DNA of 64,000 nt from Roseibium album (GCF_001404515.1 NZ_CXWE01000001.1:620001-684000); one strand, 5' to 3'. Shown: positions 43,639-53,582, counted from the stretch's first letter. Program-made: numbers and translations. Notes: generated by a model not told the origin, from the letters alone.

Positions 43639-44598
43639 CTACGTCGGATGCGTCTCAATAAGGGCACAAGCCATAGAAGCGATGCTATGTTGGGTAACAG
43701 CATTGCCATTGCTGAAATTGTACGTAATCTCGATAATTTGAGGGTCTTTTTCCACGACTGGGTAGATCAAGCCCATGAGCGTGCGCAAGTACGCAAGAAC
43801 CTCCCCCCGCTCATGGATGCGATAGATCCGCATACCCATTCTATTTTTGTCCCTCACATCCCGGTCAAGGTCATAATACCCCGTGACGCTTGAACTGTGA
43901 AACGCGTAAACGCGCTTGATGTCGAATGCCGCATACCCGGCCTGATGCGCCAGACCACCGCCGAGAGAGTGACCCGCCGCGATGACTTCAATCGACTTTC
44001 CAGCAAAGTGTTTGTCTTCCTTTATTTTATCTACGATGTCCTGGGAGATCGCGCGTGTCAGATCGTATTGATCCCAACCAAATGGCAGTAACCGGGTGAC
44101 CCAGCGAAAATTGCTGTAAAAATCGCCATTGCCGTCGGTACCGCGGAAGACTAATGCGACATCTATATCTGTCTGACTTTTCTCACGATACCAGAGCCCG
44201 AGCACCAAGTCGGAATCCCATTTCGCTTTCTTTCCTAACCGCTTCATCGCAGCCTCAAGAATACCGTCGGGAACCGGAAATTGGATCCATTCACCAAGAA
44301 GCGGTTTGAGCCTGCAGTTCCCTGGCTCGTGCTTCAATTGGAACACTCCGCGCTCATCAGGTTCTCCATAAACAAGCGCGCTCAATGCTGCAAAATGTCG
44401 AGCTTCATTTAAATCAGACGCGGTTTTTCCAGCAGCAATGTCTTCAATAGATTCCAAAGTCTTGGAGATTCTGGCTTCGCCAGGCTCAAGGTTAATCGCA
44501 TTGTAGGCCTGAACCCCCGCCAACCAAAGAACCACTATTACACAAATTGCTGTGCCAACCGGATGTCGACCAAAAAAATCTAGAACTGACATAAACAT
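43639..44598 (-). CDS. Membrane-anchored lipase-like alpha/beta hydrolase (lipase class 3 type)
   Basis: 319 residues. One N-terminal membrane segment (GTAICVIVVLWLAGVQAY, residues 16-33) probably anchors the protein with the catalytic domain outside. FRGTDGNGDFYSNF and the nucleophile elbow AAGHSLGGGLAHQAGYAA match class 3 (fungal-type) lipases, which share the FRGT and GHSLGG blocks. Later catalytic residues are not certain. ATG 44592 (MSVLDF) is an alternative start. Base composition is more AT-rich than the core genes, and the gene sits in a disturbed islet next to an IS630 copy. Confidence 0.8.
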   Translation of the reverse strand: MFMSVLDFFGRHPVGTAICVIVVLWLAGVQAYNAINLEPGEARISKTLESIEDIAAGKTASDLNEARHFAALSALVYGEPDERGVFQLKHEPGNCRLKPLLGEWIQFPVPDGILEAAMKRLGKKAKWDSDLVLGLWYREKSQTDIDVALVFRGTDGNGDFYSNFRWVTRLLPFGWDQYDLTRAISQDIVDKIKEDKHFAGKSIEVIAAGHSLGGGLAHQAGYAAFDIKRVYAFHSSSVTGYYDLDRDVRDKNRMGMRIYRIHERGEVLAYLRTLMGLIYPVVEKDPQIIEITYNFSNGNAVTQHSIASMACALIETHPT

Positions 44599-44909
44599 AA
44601 GGATTATTCTTTCGATGGAATCTTTAGTGAACTAACTACAAAATTGCATATACAATGAACTACAATCAAATACCTAAGATGATCTGTCAAGTGTCGTAAG
44701 CGTCTCGTGAGCCAATTGCATTTCGGACCTCGCTGTCCAGCCGCTCCTGAAAAATAGAAAACTCCTCCACGCACCTTGTCATTGAGCCTAAAGGCTTTTC
44801 AAGCGAGACCGCTTCGGACCGTCCGTTTGTGGTGGTTGGATTCGGGGCCTGAGGACATAACTTTGACGTCTTTTGCCCGAGGAATACCCTTGATAGTCTT
44901 TTCGTCTGC
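44599..44909. other. Intergenic DNA between the lipase-like gene and the IS630 copy
   Basis: About 310 bases, AT-rich next to the lipase start. No gene, repeat or clear site was recognised. Confidence 0.5.
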
Positions 44910-45968
44910 TAGAGCATTTTCTGATCATACGGGTTCGTATCCGGCAGCATTGAAATAGTTTTGGCATTCGTTTGCGTTGAATTGGCCGATGGCATCACCG
45001 ATGGCTGCCCAGAGTTCCTTGATTGTGCGGCAGGCCTTTGCCTTCAGGATGGCCTTGAGTTTTGAGAAGGCCATTTCGATCGGGTTGAAGTCCGGGCTAT
45101 AGGGTGGCAGAAATCGAAGGGTCGCCCCGGCTTTTTCAATAGCCTCTCTTATGGCGATAGGCTTGTGGGCAGGCAGGTTGTCCATGACGACAACATCGCC
45201 AGGTTTGAGCGTGGGGGCGAGGACTTGTTCCACATAGGCCAGAAATGCGGTGCCGTGCATGGCCCCGTCCAGTACCATGGGCGCGGTCAGCCCGGTTCGA
45301 CGGAGTGCCGCCACAAACGTTGTTGTCTTCTAGTGTCCGTGGGGCACCGGTGCACGGCAGCGCTCTCCACGCTTTGAACGCCCATAAAGCCTGGCCATTT
45401 TCGTGGACGCGCCCGTCTCATCGATGAACACCAGCTTGTCCGGATCAAGGTCCAGTTGATTTTCGAACCAGGCATGTCGGCGTTTCAAGACATCCGGGCG
45501 CTGTTGTTCGCTGGCATGCGCTGTCTTTTTTTGAACGTGAAACCACGCCGTGAAAAGAACCGCCAAACGGTGCTCTGTGCGCAGGCAAATGCTCTCTCCG
45601 TCATGAGGCGTTCGACAATCTCGGCAAGGGTTATGTCTTTTCGTGCGGCAACGAGCTCCAGAATGAAGTCTGCGTGAGCTTCTATGGCCTGGGAGCGATA
45701 GTCACCGCCCTGAGGCAGAGCTCTTCGATCTCCCGTTTCCCGAAAGCGTTTGACCCAACGTACCGCTGTTGAGGGCGCAATACCAAAGCGAGCCGCTGCA
45801 GCACGGCACGATGCGCCGGCGGCAACAGCATCAAGAACACGCTCACGTAGTTCATCAGAAAGAGTTTTGGACATGCAGGCTGGCCTCCAGCTCCAGCCGG
45901 CATGTTGAATCACTTCTCAACTGATTTCGGAATCCCAATTCGATTCACGCAGATCAGAAAATGCCCTA
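44910..45968. mobile_element. IS630-family insertion sequence, inactivated
   Basis: The ends are CTAGAGCATTTTCTGATC (from 44909) and its reverse complement with one mismatch (ending 45969), 17 of 18 matching. A TA lies at each edge (44910-44911 and 45967-45968), as expected for TA target duplication. The interior encodes a two-frame transposase on the minus strand. The copy carries a nonsense mutation and should not move by itself. Confidence 0.88.
44925..45874 (-). pseudogene. IS630-family transposase (frameshift plus internal stop)
   Basis: The first frame (45874 to 45485) gives the helix-turn-helix part: MSKTLSDELRERVLDAVAAG and SCRAAAARFGIAPSTAVRWV. A run of seven A (minus strand, 45526-45532) marks the frame change; such slippery runs are used for programmed frameshifting in this family. 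The second frame has the DDE parts: [21 protein letters not shown] and [16 protein letters not shown]. Between them a TAG at 45330-45332 replaces the Trp codon expected in GHWKTTTF. The frameshift may be natural; the stop is a real lesion. Confidence 0.85.
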
Positions 45969-46078
45969 GTTCAAAAAGACGTTGGACTCTTATCTTTGAG
46001 GCACTTTCTAAGAAAGAAGTCCGCCTCTAGTTGTCAAAATCGACAGCGCTGCGAATTGGGTTCATCAGATTCCGTCAT

Positions 46079-47026
46079 CTACCGGAATATGTCGCGCGGC
46101 AATTGCATGGAGACGTGGTAATGCGGTGTATCGACGATCTCGTTGATCACCAGATTGCCGACAAGGCCCGTCAACAGGTAGGCATCCGGCAGTTTCAGGT
46201 CGTGGAGCCGCATCAGCCACTCGACCATGCTTCGGTTGGCATCCTGTGCGTTTTTGTAAAGGTCAGGTCCGAAGGCAGAAGTTGAGTAAAACGCCATGCT
46301 GTCGTTGCGATGCCGGCACCCGGGCGCGGTGATGTAGTGCGGTGCCGCGATGTGCCAGTCCTTGTGGAGGCGAATGCGCGCTGTCACCGTCATGGGAGCC
46401 TCGACCGCATAAAGGCTCGACTGTCCGTCGCCCTGGGAAAGGTGACAATCACCAAGAGACAGGAGGCCACCTGCCACTTCAACCGGCAGGAACACCCTGG
46501 AACCGGCGCGCAGGTATCGATTGTCCATATTGCCACCGGTGCGGCGCGGCAGCAGCGTGCGATGCGGTCCGGGCTCTTCCGGGGCCAGGCCCACAAGGCC
46601 GCAGGACGGATTGATCGGGATCCGGACATCGGGAAGAAAGTCGAGGCAGTCGTCGTCACCGATGTTGAGAATGCGCAGTTCCTTCAAGTCGGAATATTCA
46701 TCTTCCAGCAGCCCCTTGCCGAGTACGCCGTCCGATTTCGGCTGCAGTGCGGTCCAGCCCCAGCCATGATGCTCGAATGTCGTCAGTTCCACTTCAACAA
46801 CGTCACCGACTTCTGCGTCCTTCAAGAAGATCGGACCCTGGATGGCATGGACCCGGCCGATATCGCCGTTTTCCAGATCTTGATAGGTGGATGAAGGAGT
46901 GATCTGACCGTCTGCGGCTTCACGGCATTCAAAGATGACCCGATCACCGGAATCAACTTCGAGCTGGGGCGTCAGAGTCTTGTCCCAAGCATAGTGATAT
47001 CCGTAATCCATGATGTGCGTGGCCAT
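46079..47026 (-). CDS. Acetamidase/formamidase-family protein
   Basis: 315 residues from ATG 47026, preceded by GGAGGTTTTC. The frame is open 12 bases further. Landmarks are DSGDRVIFECREAADGQITP, HAIQGPIFLKDAEVGDVVEV, NMDNRYLRAGSRVFLPVEV, GDCHLSQGDG and MTVTARIRL, the usual FmdA/AmdA fold blocks. The family hydrolyses formamide or short amides to ammonia and acid. It is divergent from a LysR gene (47152), its probable regulator. Confidence 0.92.
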   Translation of the reverse strand: MATHIMDYGYHYAWDKTLTPQLEVDSGDRVIFECREAADGQITPSSTYQDLENGDIGRVHAIQGPIFLKDAEVGDVVEVELTTFEHHGWGWTALQPKSDGVLGKGLLEDEYSDLKELRILNIGDDDCLDFLPDVRIPINPSCGLVGLAPEEPGPHRTLLPRRTGGNMDNRYLRAGSRVFLPVEVAGGLLSLGDCHLSQGDGQSSLYAVEAPMTVTARIRLHKDWHIAAPHYITAPGCRHRNDSMAFYSTSAFGPDLYKNAQDANRSMVEWLMRLHDLKLPDAYLLTGLVGNLVINEIVDTPHYHVSMQLPRDIFR

Positions 47027-47151
47027 GAAAACCTCCAAAGATGCGATGGCGAAGCATTGTTGTTCCGCCGTTCAGGCGGTATCAATTAATGAATTAACAT
47101 CACGGTCCTTGTGAAATCAGATGTTTTGTAGGAGTAAAATTAAAAAATTTA

Positions 47152-48060
47152 ATGCGAAATCTTCGAAAGAACATTCCGTCACCAAAAGCGCTGATTGCTT
47201 TTGAAGCAGCGGCACGGCATCAGAATTTTACCGCTGCGGCAGAGGAGCTTCTCATCACACAGGCCGCGGTGACCTATCAGATCCAGAAGCTGGAGCAGGG
47301 TCTGGGCACGGCACTGTTCACCCGTTCCCACCGACGGATCGACCTGACCTGGGCAGGTGAACGTCTCTTGTCGGCCGTGAGCCACGGCCTCGGACACATT
47401 GCGGAAGCCGCTTACCAGATCCGAAAGGCAAGCGAAGGCCGGACTCTGACCGTTGCCGCCAACGGTGCCGTTTCTTTCTACTGGCTTCGTGAAAGGGCAC
47501 TCAATTTCCAGATCGAAAACCCGGGCGTGGGGCTGCGCCTGATGACCGGTGAGCAGGATGATATCGAAAATCCCGGAAGCGGCATCGACCTTGCCATTCG
47601 CCACGGTTCGGGCGACTGGCCGGGGCTGGAGGCGAGCCTGCTGTTTGATGAAGTTGCTGTGCCCGTCTGTTCACCGGACTATTTGGCAAGAAATGGTCCC
47701 TTCAATCAGCCTGCAGATCTGAAAAAGGCGAGATTGCTCCAGCTGGAACCGCTGTCTCCGGACTGGATTACGTGGGAGGCCTGGTTTTCACTCCGCTCTG
47801 TGGAATACGACAGGCCACAACCGCCGGAGACGGTAACCTTCAACAGCTATCCGATCCTGCTGGAAGCCGCGATTGCCGGTCAGGGGATTGCGCTCGGCGG
47901 TCTCAACGTGATTGCAACCGTCTTGAAAGAGGGTCGGCTTGTCCAGATGGACGACCAGCCACACCACACGGGACTTGGATATTATCTGGTCCAGGCAGTG
48001 AACAAGCCGCGCGGAGAAGCTTCTGTGGGTTTCGCCAAATTCCTGGTTGCCAGCCTGTAG
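47152..48060 (+). CDS. LysR-family transcriptional regulator
   Basis: 302 residues. The helix-turn-helix part is ALIAFEAAARHQNFTAAAEE with LLITQAAVTYQIQKLE. The effector domain includes TVAANGAVSFYWLRERAL and IDLAIRHGSGDWPGLEA, close to the GcvA group. It is divergent from the formamidase gene across 125 AT-rich bases, which fits control of amide use. Confidence 0.93.
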   Translation: MRNLRKNIPSPKALIAFEAAARHQNFTAAAEELLITQAAVTYQIQKLEQGLGTALFTRSHRRIDLTWAGERLLSAVSHGLGHIAEAAYQIRKASEGRTLTVAANGAVSFYWLRERALNFQIENPGVGLRLMTGEQDDIENPGSGIDLAIRHGSGDWPGLEASLLFDEVAVPVCSPDYLARNGPFNQPADLKKARLLQLEPLSPDWITWEAWFSLRSVEYDRPQPPETVTFNSYPILLEAAIAGQGIALGGLNVIATVLKEGRLVQMDDQPHHTGLGYYLVQAVNKPRGEASVGFAKFLVASL

Positions 48061-48215
48061 ACGTCAATTCTCTTCTGGAATTTTTCTCTTATTCCCTCTA
48101 TGACCTTGCGCCAACGAAACATCAATCCGTCCGGCCACCAAGAGTGTTGTTGCGCACCGGTATCAACCGTCGCGAATGCGCAGACCCCGCCGGATCAGCG
48201 GACCAGGAGAATTTC

Positions 48216-49817
48216 ATGGCAGGCCTCAACGGAAAGGCGCCGTATCAATCACGGCGCACATTTGCAATTATTTCGCATCCGGATGCCGGCAAGACGACCC
48301 TGACCGAAAAGCTTCTTCTTTCGGGTGGTGCGATCCGGGCAGCCGGGCAGGTGAGGGCGCGCGGTGAACGTCGCAGGGCTCGCTCGGACTGGATGAAGAT
48401 CGAGCAGGAACGAGGCATTTCGGTTTCGTCTTCCGTCATGACCTTCGAGCGCAAGGGCATCGTCTATAATCTCCTCGACACACCGGGCCACGAGGATTTT
48501 TCCGAGGACACTTACCGCACGCTCACGGCCGTCGATGCGGCAATCATGGTCATTGATGCGGCGAAGGGCATCGAGACCCAGACCCGCAAGCTATTCGAGG
48601 TCTGCCGCCTGCGCGACATCCCGATCATCACTTTCGTCAACAAGATCGACCGGGAAGGCCGTCACGCCCTGGAGATCCTGGACGAGGTCCAGGAAGCGCT
48701 TGCGCTGGATGTTTCGCCGCAGACCTGGCCGGTCGGCATGGGCTCAGACTTCTTCGGCGTCTATGACTGGCAGCAGAAGAAGTTCCATACGTCCGAAGGC
48801 GAGCGCGGCGGCGCCTATGCCGAGACCAGGGACGTTTCGGGTCTTGAGGACGAGATCCTGACCGCAACCGTGTTCGACCGGATCATGGATGAACTGACCG
48901 AGAACGTGGAACTCGGTGCGGAAGGCTACGCCGAATTCGACAGGGAGAGCTTTCTCGAGGGCCACCTGACACCGGTCTTTTTCGGCTCCGCGCTGCGCGA
49001 CTACGGTATTGAAGAGGTGCTTGACTTCATAGCGGCCTTTGCACCGCCGCCACATTCCCAGCCGGCCACCGGCGGGCGTACAATCATGCCCGAGGAAGAC
49101 AAGGTCACCGGTTTCGTCTTCAAGGTACAGGCCAACATGGACCCCAAACACCGCGACCGTATTGCTTTCGTCCGCCTGTGTTCGGGAACATTCAAGCGCG
49201 GCATGAAACTGAAACACGTACGCGCAAACAAGCAGATCGCGGTCTCCGCACCGATCTTCTTTTTTGCCGAGGAACGCGAGATCGCAGATCTTGCCTATCC
49301 GGGCGACGTCATCGGCGTCCCGAACCATGGCCAGCTGCGCGTCGGTGACACCTTGACGGAGGGTGAGAACATTCACGTCACGGGCCTGCCGGCATTCGCA
49401 CCCGAAATTCTGCGACGCGTGCGCCTGTCCGACACCATGCGCGTCAAGCAGATGCGCCAGGGTCTGCAGGATCTGGCCGAGGAAGGTCTGGTGCAGATCT
49501 TCAAACCCGACCTTGGCTCCAACTGGATTGTCGGCGTGGTCGGTGCGCTTCAGCTCGATGTCGTGGTTGATCGGCTGAAGGCCGAATACGGCACAGAGAT
49601 CGGTTTTGAAGCGGTGCCCTACAACACCGCCCGCTGGATTGAAACAGATAGCCAGACGCTGCAGAAGATGATCGAAGCCCATCGCATGTCGATCGCAAAC
49701 GACCGCGATGACAAGCCGGTGTTCCTGTTCAAGAACGCCTGGGAAGTCGGTCATGTCACTGAGAAATTTCCTGATGTGACCTTCCGCGAAACCCGCGAGA
49801 TCGTCTACGAGGCGTGA
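48216..49817 (+). CDS. prfC: Peptide chain release factor 3
   Basis: 533 residues from ATG 48216 with AGGAGA upstream. The frame runs back to 47772 but that overlaps the LysR gene. The GTPase domain shows AIISHPDAGKTTLTEK (P loop, K26), LLDTPGHEDFSEDTYRTL and ITFVNKID. Domain II contains FVFKVQANMDPKHRDRIAF and the C-terminus AYNTARW-like VPYNTARWIE. RF3 recycles RF1/RF2 after termination. Single gene. Confidence 0.97.
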   Translation: MAGLNGKAPYQSRRTFAIISHPDAGKTTLTEKLLLSGGAIRAAGQVRARGERRRARSDWMKIEQERGISVSSSVMTFERKGIVYNLLDTPGHEDFSEDTYRTLTAVDAAIMVIDAAKGIETQTRKLFEVCRLRDIPIITFVNKIDREGRHALEILDEVQEALALDVSPQTWPVGMGSDFFGVYDWQQKKFHTSEGERGGAYAETRDVSGLEDEILTATVFDRIMDELTENVELGAEGYAEFDRESFLEGHLTPVFFGSALRDYGIEEVLDFIAAFAPPPHSQPATGGRTIMPEEDKVTGFVFKVQANMDPKHRDRIAFVRLCSGTFKRGMKLKHVRANKQIAVSAPIFFFAEEREIADLAYPGDVIGVPNHGQLRVGDTLTEGENIHVTGLPAFAPEILRRVRLSDTMRVKQMRQGLQDLAEEGLVQIFKPDLGSNWIVGVVGALQLDVVVDRLKAEYGTEIGFEAVPYNTARWIETDSQTLQKMIEAHRMSIANDRDDKPVFLFKNAWEVGHVTEKFPDVTFRETREIVYEA

Positions 49818-49947
49818 TGCGCTGAGAGCAAATCTTCAGGTGCGGTGAAGTCTGCCCGAGGTCTGTCTCGGAAACCGGTTATCCGGTACTGTGCACAATC
49901 AATCAGAAGCGGTTGCCTGAACCGCAATCCGGTCGGCGAGGTGTACA

Positions 49948-50688
49948 ATGGCAGACTATGACAGGAATCCCGCACCTTATCTGCAGCAATCGGTCGCCGA
50001 CAACCCCTACAGGCTGCTTGAATGGACGGTGTTCCTGGAAGTGCTGGGGCCTGTCACAGGCAAACGCGTTCTCGACCTGGCCTGTGGTGACGGTCGTTTG
50101 ACACGTGTTCTTGCCCATGGCGGAGCTGCGGAGGTTCTTGGTCTTGATGTCTCCGAAGAAATGCTGGAACACGCCAGGGAACAAAACGCCGAGGGGCAAC
50201 CTGAGGCCTTCCCGGATCGGGTGAGCTATGGCGAGGTCAGCGCCACGGACGAGACCTTTCAAATGACCCCGCGGGCAGACATCGTCACGGCGATGTATCT
50301 TTTTCACTATGCACGCAGTGTTGAGGAACTTGACCATATGGCTGACCTGATCGGCCGTAACCTTGAACCCGGTGGGAAGTTCGTAACCTATACGATCAAT
50401 CCGGACTATGATTTTACCAGTGCTCCGGACGACATGGAAGAACGGATCGGCTTTCATTACCGCATCATTGACCCACCGGCATACGCGCTCGTCATCAAGG
50501 ATTTTGAAGTTCCGATATGGCAATGGAGCCGGCAGCAGCATGAAGAAGCGCTCAAACGCGCCGGGTTGACCAATATTCGCTGGCATCCGCTCCAGTTTCC
50601 GCCGGAGCAAACACACCATCTGGTCGGTTGGGCCTGGTACCTGGACAATCCGAGCTGCATCGTGCTGTCTGCGGAAAAGGCAGGATGA
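49948..50688 (+). CDS. Class I SAM-dependent methyltransferase
   Basis: 246 residues. The SAM motif I is VLDLACGDGRLTRVLA at residues 38-53, followed by VLGLDVSEEMLEHA (ribose-binding acid) and MYLFHYARSVEEL. NLEPGGKFVTYTINPDYD is motif III. The acceptor is unknown; the sequence is of the general small-molecule type. It is preceded by GAGGTGTACA and stands alone. Confidence 0.88.
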   Translation: MADYDRNPAPYLQQSVADNPYRLLEWTVFLEVLGPVTGKRVLDLACGDGRLTRVLAHGGAAEVLGLDVSEEMLEHAREQNAEGQPEAFPDRVSYGEVSATDETFQMTPRADIVTAMYLFHYARSVEELDHMADLIGRNLEPGGKFVTYTINPDYDFTSAPDDMEERIGFHYRIIDPPAYALVIKDFEVPIWQWSRQQHEEALKRAGLTNIRWHPLQFPPEQTHHLVGWAWYLDNPSCIVLSAEKAG

Positions 50689-50848
50689 ACAGGCACTGTC
50701 GCCGAACCGCATCATGATAATGCTGTTGCGAAGGTTCAGACAGAAGTCCAAACGTTTACCGACATCACCTTGACATATACGTTCGCAACGGTACCAATTC
50801 AGGAAGTTTGCTTTTTATTAAAAGTATAGATCAGGAATTTTCCGACCA

Positions 50849-51694
50849 ATGATTACCGTCCCGGAACTTGCGGCAGACGCTCTCGGCGATTTCCTGACAA
50901 CCTATGTTCAGCGCCGTTTCGGCCGCTCGGATCCGGAACTTGCCGAACTGTTACCGTCTATTGCACGCATCGCCCTGGAGTGTATCGGCAATAGCGACGC
51001 GCTTTATCACAATATCGAGCACACAATGCTGGTGACGCTGGCCGGGCATGACATTCTGCGCGGCCGTGCGCTCCATTCGGATATGGCCCCGACCGACTAT
51101 GCACATGTCATCGTTGCCTGCCTTACCCATGATATCGGTTATGTGCGTGGTATCCTGCCGGAAGACGAAGACAATCGTTTCGTCATTGATCCTGCCGGCG
51201 ACAAAATCAAATTGCCGCGCGGCGCGTCGGATGCGTCGCTGACACCTTATCATGTCGATCGCTCCAAACTCTTCGTACATCATCGTCTTGCGGGCAACAG
51301 CCTTCTCGACCCTGAGCGCGTTGCAACTGCAATCGAAGGCACCCGGTTTCCCAACAGGTTTCCGGATGACGGCGAAACACTGTGCGAAGAAGCAAATTTG
51401 TTGAGAGCTGCCGACTTTATCGGTCAGCTTGGCGACCCGCACTATATTCGCAAGGCGAATGCCCTCTTTTATGAATTCGAAGAATCCGGCCTCAACAAGC
51501 AACTCGGCTATGACACCCCGGCTGACCTGGTCCATCTTTATCCGCAGTTCTACTGGAACAGCGTTGCACCCTACATACAAAAGGCAATCGACTATCTGAA
51601 AATCACGACCTCCGGGCGCCAGTGGATCGCCAATCTTTATTCCAATCTGTTGCTGGCCGAAAAGGACATGGCGCTTCTGGGGCCGCAACGCTAG
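50849..51694 (+). CDS. HD-domain metal-dependent phosphohydrolase-like protein
   Basis: 281 residues. HD-superfamily metal ligands are visible: YHNIEHTMLVTLAGHDIL (His) and VACLTHDIGYVRGI (His-Asp pair near residue 95). HHRLAGNSLLDPERV and LLRAADFIGQLGDP (second Asp) follow. The family includes phosphodiesterases and nucleotidases; the substrate is not visible. An AT-rich promoter-like stretch precedes it. Confidence 0.82.
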   Translation: MITVPELAADALGDFLTTYVQRRFGRSDPELAELLPSIARIALECIGNSDALYHNIEHTMLVTLAGHDILRGRALHSDMAPTDYAHVIVACLTHDIGYVRGILPEDEDNRFVIDPAGDKIKLPRGASDASLTPYHVDRSKLFVHHRLAGNSLLDPERVATAIEGTRFPNRFPDDGETLCEEANLLRAADFIGQLGDPHYIRKANALFYEFEESGLNKQLGYDTPADLVHLYPQFYWNSVAPYIQKAIDYLKITTSGRQWIANLYSNLLLAEKDMALLGPQR

Positions 51695-52127
51695 AGCCGT
51701 CCTTTGTGTATCGGATTGCTTCCGCTCGCTGGAAATTCCTGTGTTTCTTGTCCGCCGTCGCCGGGGTAATCCACGACAGTTGGTAAGATGCCGGTTGCTA
51801 CAGTCTGAGCGACGATGTCACCGGCCGGTCCGCCGATCGAATCCCGGCCCATTGCGTTCACTGGTCATTCCATTCGAGCGATAAAAAGATCAGCAGTTGC
51901 CGAAGGAGGTCAAATTGACCGGTCGAACTCAGTGAACAACGCTGATCTTCAATGAATCGGTTTCAAAGGGACCCCTTCCAAGATCCTGGAATGGTTGATG
52001 AATTCCTGCCGCTTAAGTGCTTCATTCAGAACATTAACGTTTCTTCGGTTGTCCGTAGCTGGTCCTGGGCGGCTGACGTTGCTCTCATGGGTGACAGAGC
52101 TTGACGCCTGTTGACGATATCCGCTCA
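51695..52127. other. Intergenic region after the HD gene
   Basis: About 430 bases with no supportable gene or known RNA. No clear terminator directly after the HD gene was seen. Confidence 0.5.
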
Positions 52128-52176
52128 CAAAGTCAAAGGGGCTCCGGGATAAAATCCCGGAGCCCCTTTGACTTTG
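52128..52176 (-). terminator. Perfect 23-bp hairpin downstream of the VPLPA-CTERM gene
   Basis: Bases 52128-52150 and 52154-52176 are exact reverse complements with a 3-base loop. The core is GGGGCTCCGGGAT / ATCCCGGAGCCCC, flanked by AAAGTCAAA / TTTGACTTT. It starts 39 bases after the gene stop. It can work in both directions. The stem is unusually long for a terminator. Confidence 0.8.
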
Positions 52177-52214
52177 ATTTCGTTCACGGGATCTACGATC
52201 CCGGAAATTGCGGG

Positions 52215-52829
52215 TTACGCGGACTTCCTGCGACGCACCAGCGCGAGCCCACCGACCGCGGTCACCAGAAGCAGAGCGCCGGCTGGGATCGGGACGGGTG
52301 TGGTTTTCAGGTTGGCAAACTCAAAAGCGTTGGAACCCGACGTGAGAACAATTTTCTGGAATGCGACATTCGTGACGCCGACCAGTGAAGCCAGAATGCC
52401 GCTTGGGCCTTTCACGTCATTGCCGTTGATGGTGTAGGTGCCACCACCTCCCAACAACGTAATCACCAGGTCATTGTAGCTGTCAGGAGATCCCCAGATC
52501 ATGGACAGTCCGGTCTGGACCTTGTCAAATTCAAAGGTTGCCGAAGATCCGCCCTGCACCGAGCTGAAAACACCGTCGGTGTTCTGGTGGGACGTGCCCT
52601 CCCACGGAGATCGTGCGATCAACCCGCCGCCACCATTGAACTGGTTGCCGATCACGTTGTTAAAGTAGTTTCCTGTTGTTGACGTCGGTGCAATATTCGC
52701 AACCGGGGTCAGCGCTTCGATTTGAGCCTGATTGAGCCCTGAAAAGCTAAGCGTCGGAGCGGCACTGGCAACTGTGGAGGCAGCAAGAAAGATGGCTGCC
52801 GCAATTCCCGCGAAATTCAATGACTTCAT
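52215..52829 (-). CDS. VPLPA-CTERM sorting-domain protein, exported
   Basis: 204 residues from ATG 52829 (ATG 52844 possible). Signal peptide residues 1-23: MKSLNFAGIAAAIFLAAS ending ASA/A. The body is rich in Gly, Ser, Thr and Asn with no enzyme motif. The C-terminus has VPIPAGALLLVTAVGGLALV followed by RRRKSA. That is the tripartite sorting signal (motif, hydrophobic helix, basic end) of VPLPA-CTERM proteins, processed by an exosortase-type enzyme in alphaproteobacteria. Such proteins are displayed or released with exopolysaccharide. No exosortase gene lies in the window. Confidence 0.85.
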   Translation of the reverse strand: MKSLNFAGIAAAIFLAASTVASAAPTLSFSGLNQAQIEALTPVANIAPTSTTGNYFNNVIGNQFNGGGGLIARSPWEGTSHQNTDGVFSSVQGGSSATFEFDKVQTGLSMIWGSPDSYNDLVITLLGGGGTYTINGNDVKGPSGILASLVGVTNVAFQKIVLTSGSNAFEFANLKTTPVPIPAGALLLVTAVGGLALVRRRKSA

Positions 52830-53582
52830 GTTTAACGATCCCATGGTTAATTTTTCTTAGTCATACTTAGCATGGAAATACAACCGGGCAAGCACTTATT
52901 GCGTGCAGTAACGGAAGTGAAAGATTTGACGGGCAAATAGTCTCATTTTGAAACTGACAACTGCGTCAACCGTCCTGTGTGTGCACATTTACGCCTGTTC
53001 TCCAATGCATGAACCTTGGTCAAGCAAGCCCTGGGCCAAGTGACAGACATGGATCACAAACAAAATTCGTTCATTGCAGCCGGCTTTTTTCGAACAAATG
53101 CCTGTGTCACGAACAGGCCTTCGCAATTCGACAAGAGTTTCCAGTTATTGGAATGTGATCTTGTCGTATGAAAAACGAAGTCAAACGCAACAGAAATTCC
53201 ACCCGGATCAATGATGGGAGGCGACGTTTTCAATCAACAGGAAGAGATGTATGCCAAGGCTCGCAGGGAATTCAGATACCCGGTCCGCAGCTATTGCGGT
53301 TGAGGCCGAAATACTTTCAGAAACTGGCAAATCACTTTATACAATTCCCGATAATGAACGTTGTGATGACACCAGCAATGCGACAGTGCGGCTGGCTGTC
53401 TATTGACCGACATGTTGTTTGAGCTTGTCAATTGTGCCGCTGGATATCGGCAGTGGCGCACAGGGTGACGGCGCAGACAGGATTGACCGTATGCTTTTTG
53501 CTTGCTGGCAAGAACACTTTGGCAGCTGGCGCAGGTCATCGGCAGCTGTGAATGGGGCGCCTGACCGCAGAGACGAGGTGTC
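52830..53582. other. Long intergenic region between VPLPA-CTERM and MHS transporter genes
   Basis: About 750 bases. The frame at 53168-53422 has no family feature. The stretch near 52850-52960 is AT-rich and likely holds the VPLPA-CTERM promoter. No RNA gene was recognised. Confidence 0.5.

Noticed and set aside
47772-48215. 148-codon N-terminal extension of the RF3 frame
   Set aside because: It overlaps the real LysR gene; RF3 normally begins near MAGLNGKAPYQSRRTFA at 48216, where AGGAGA precedes.
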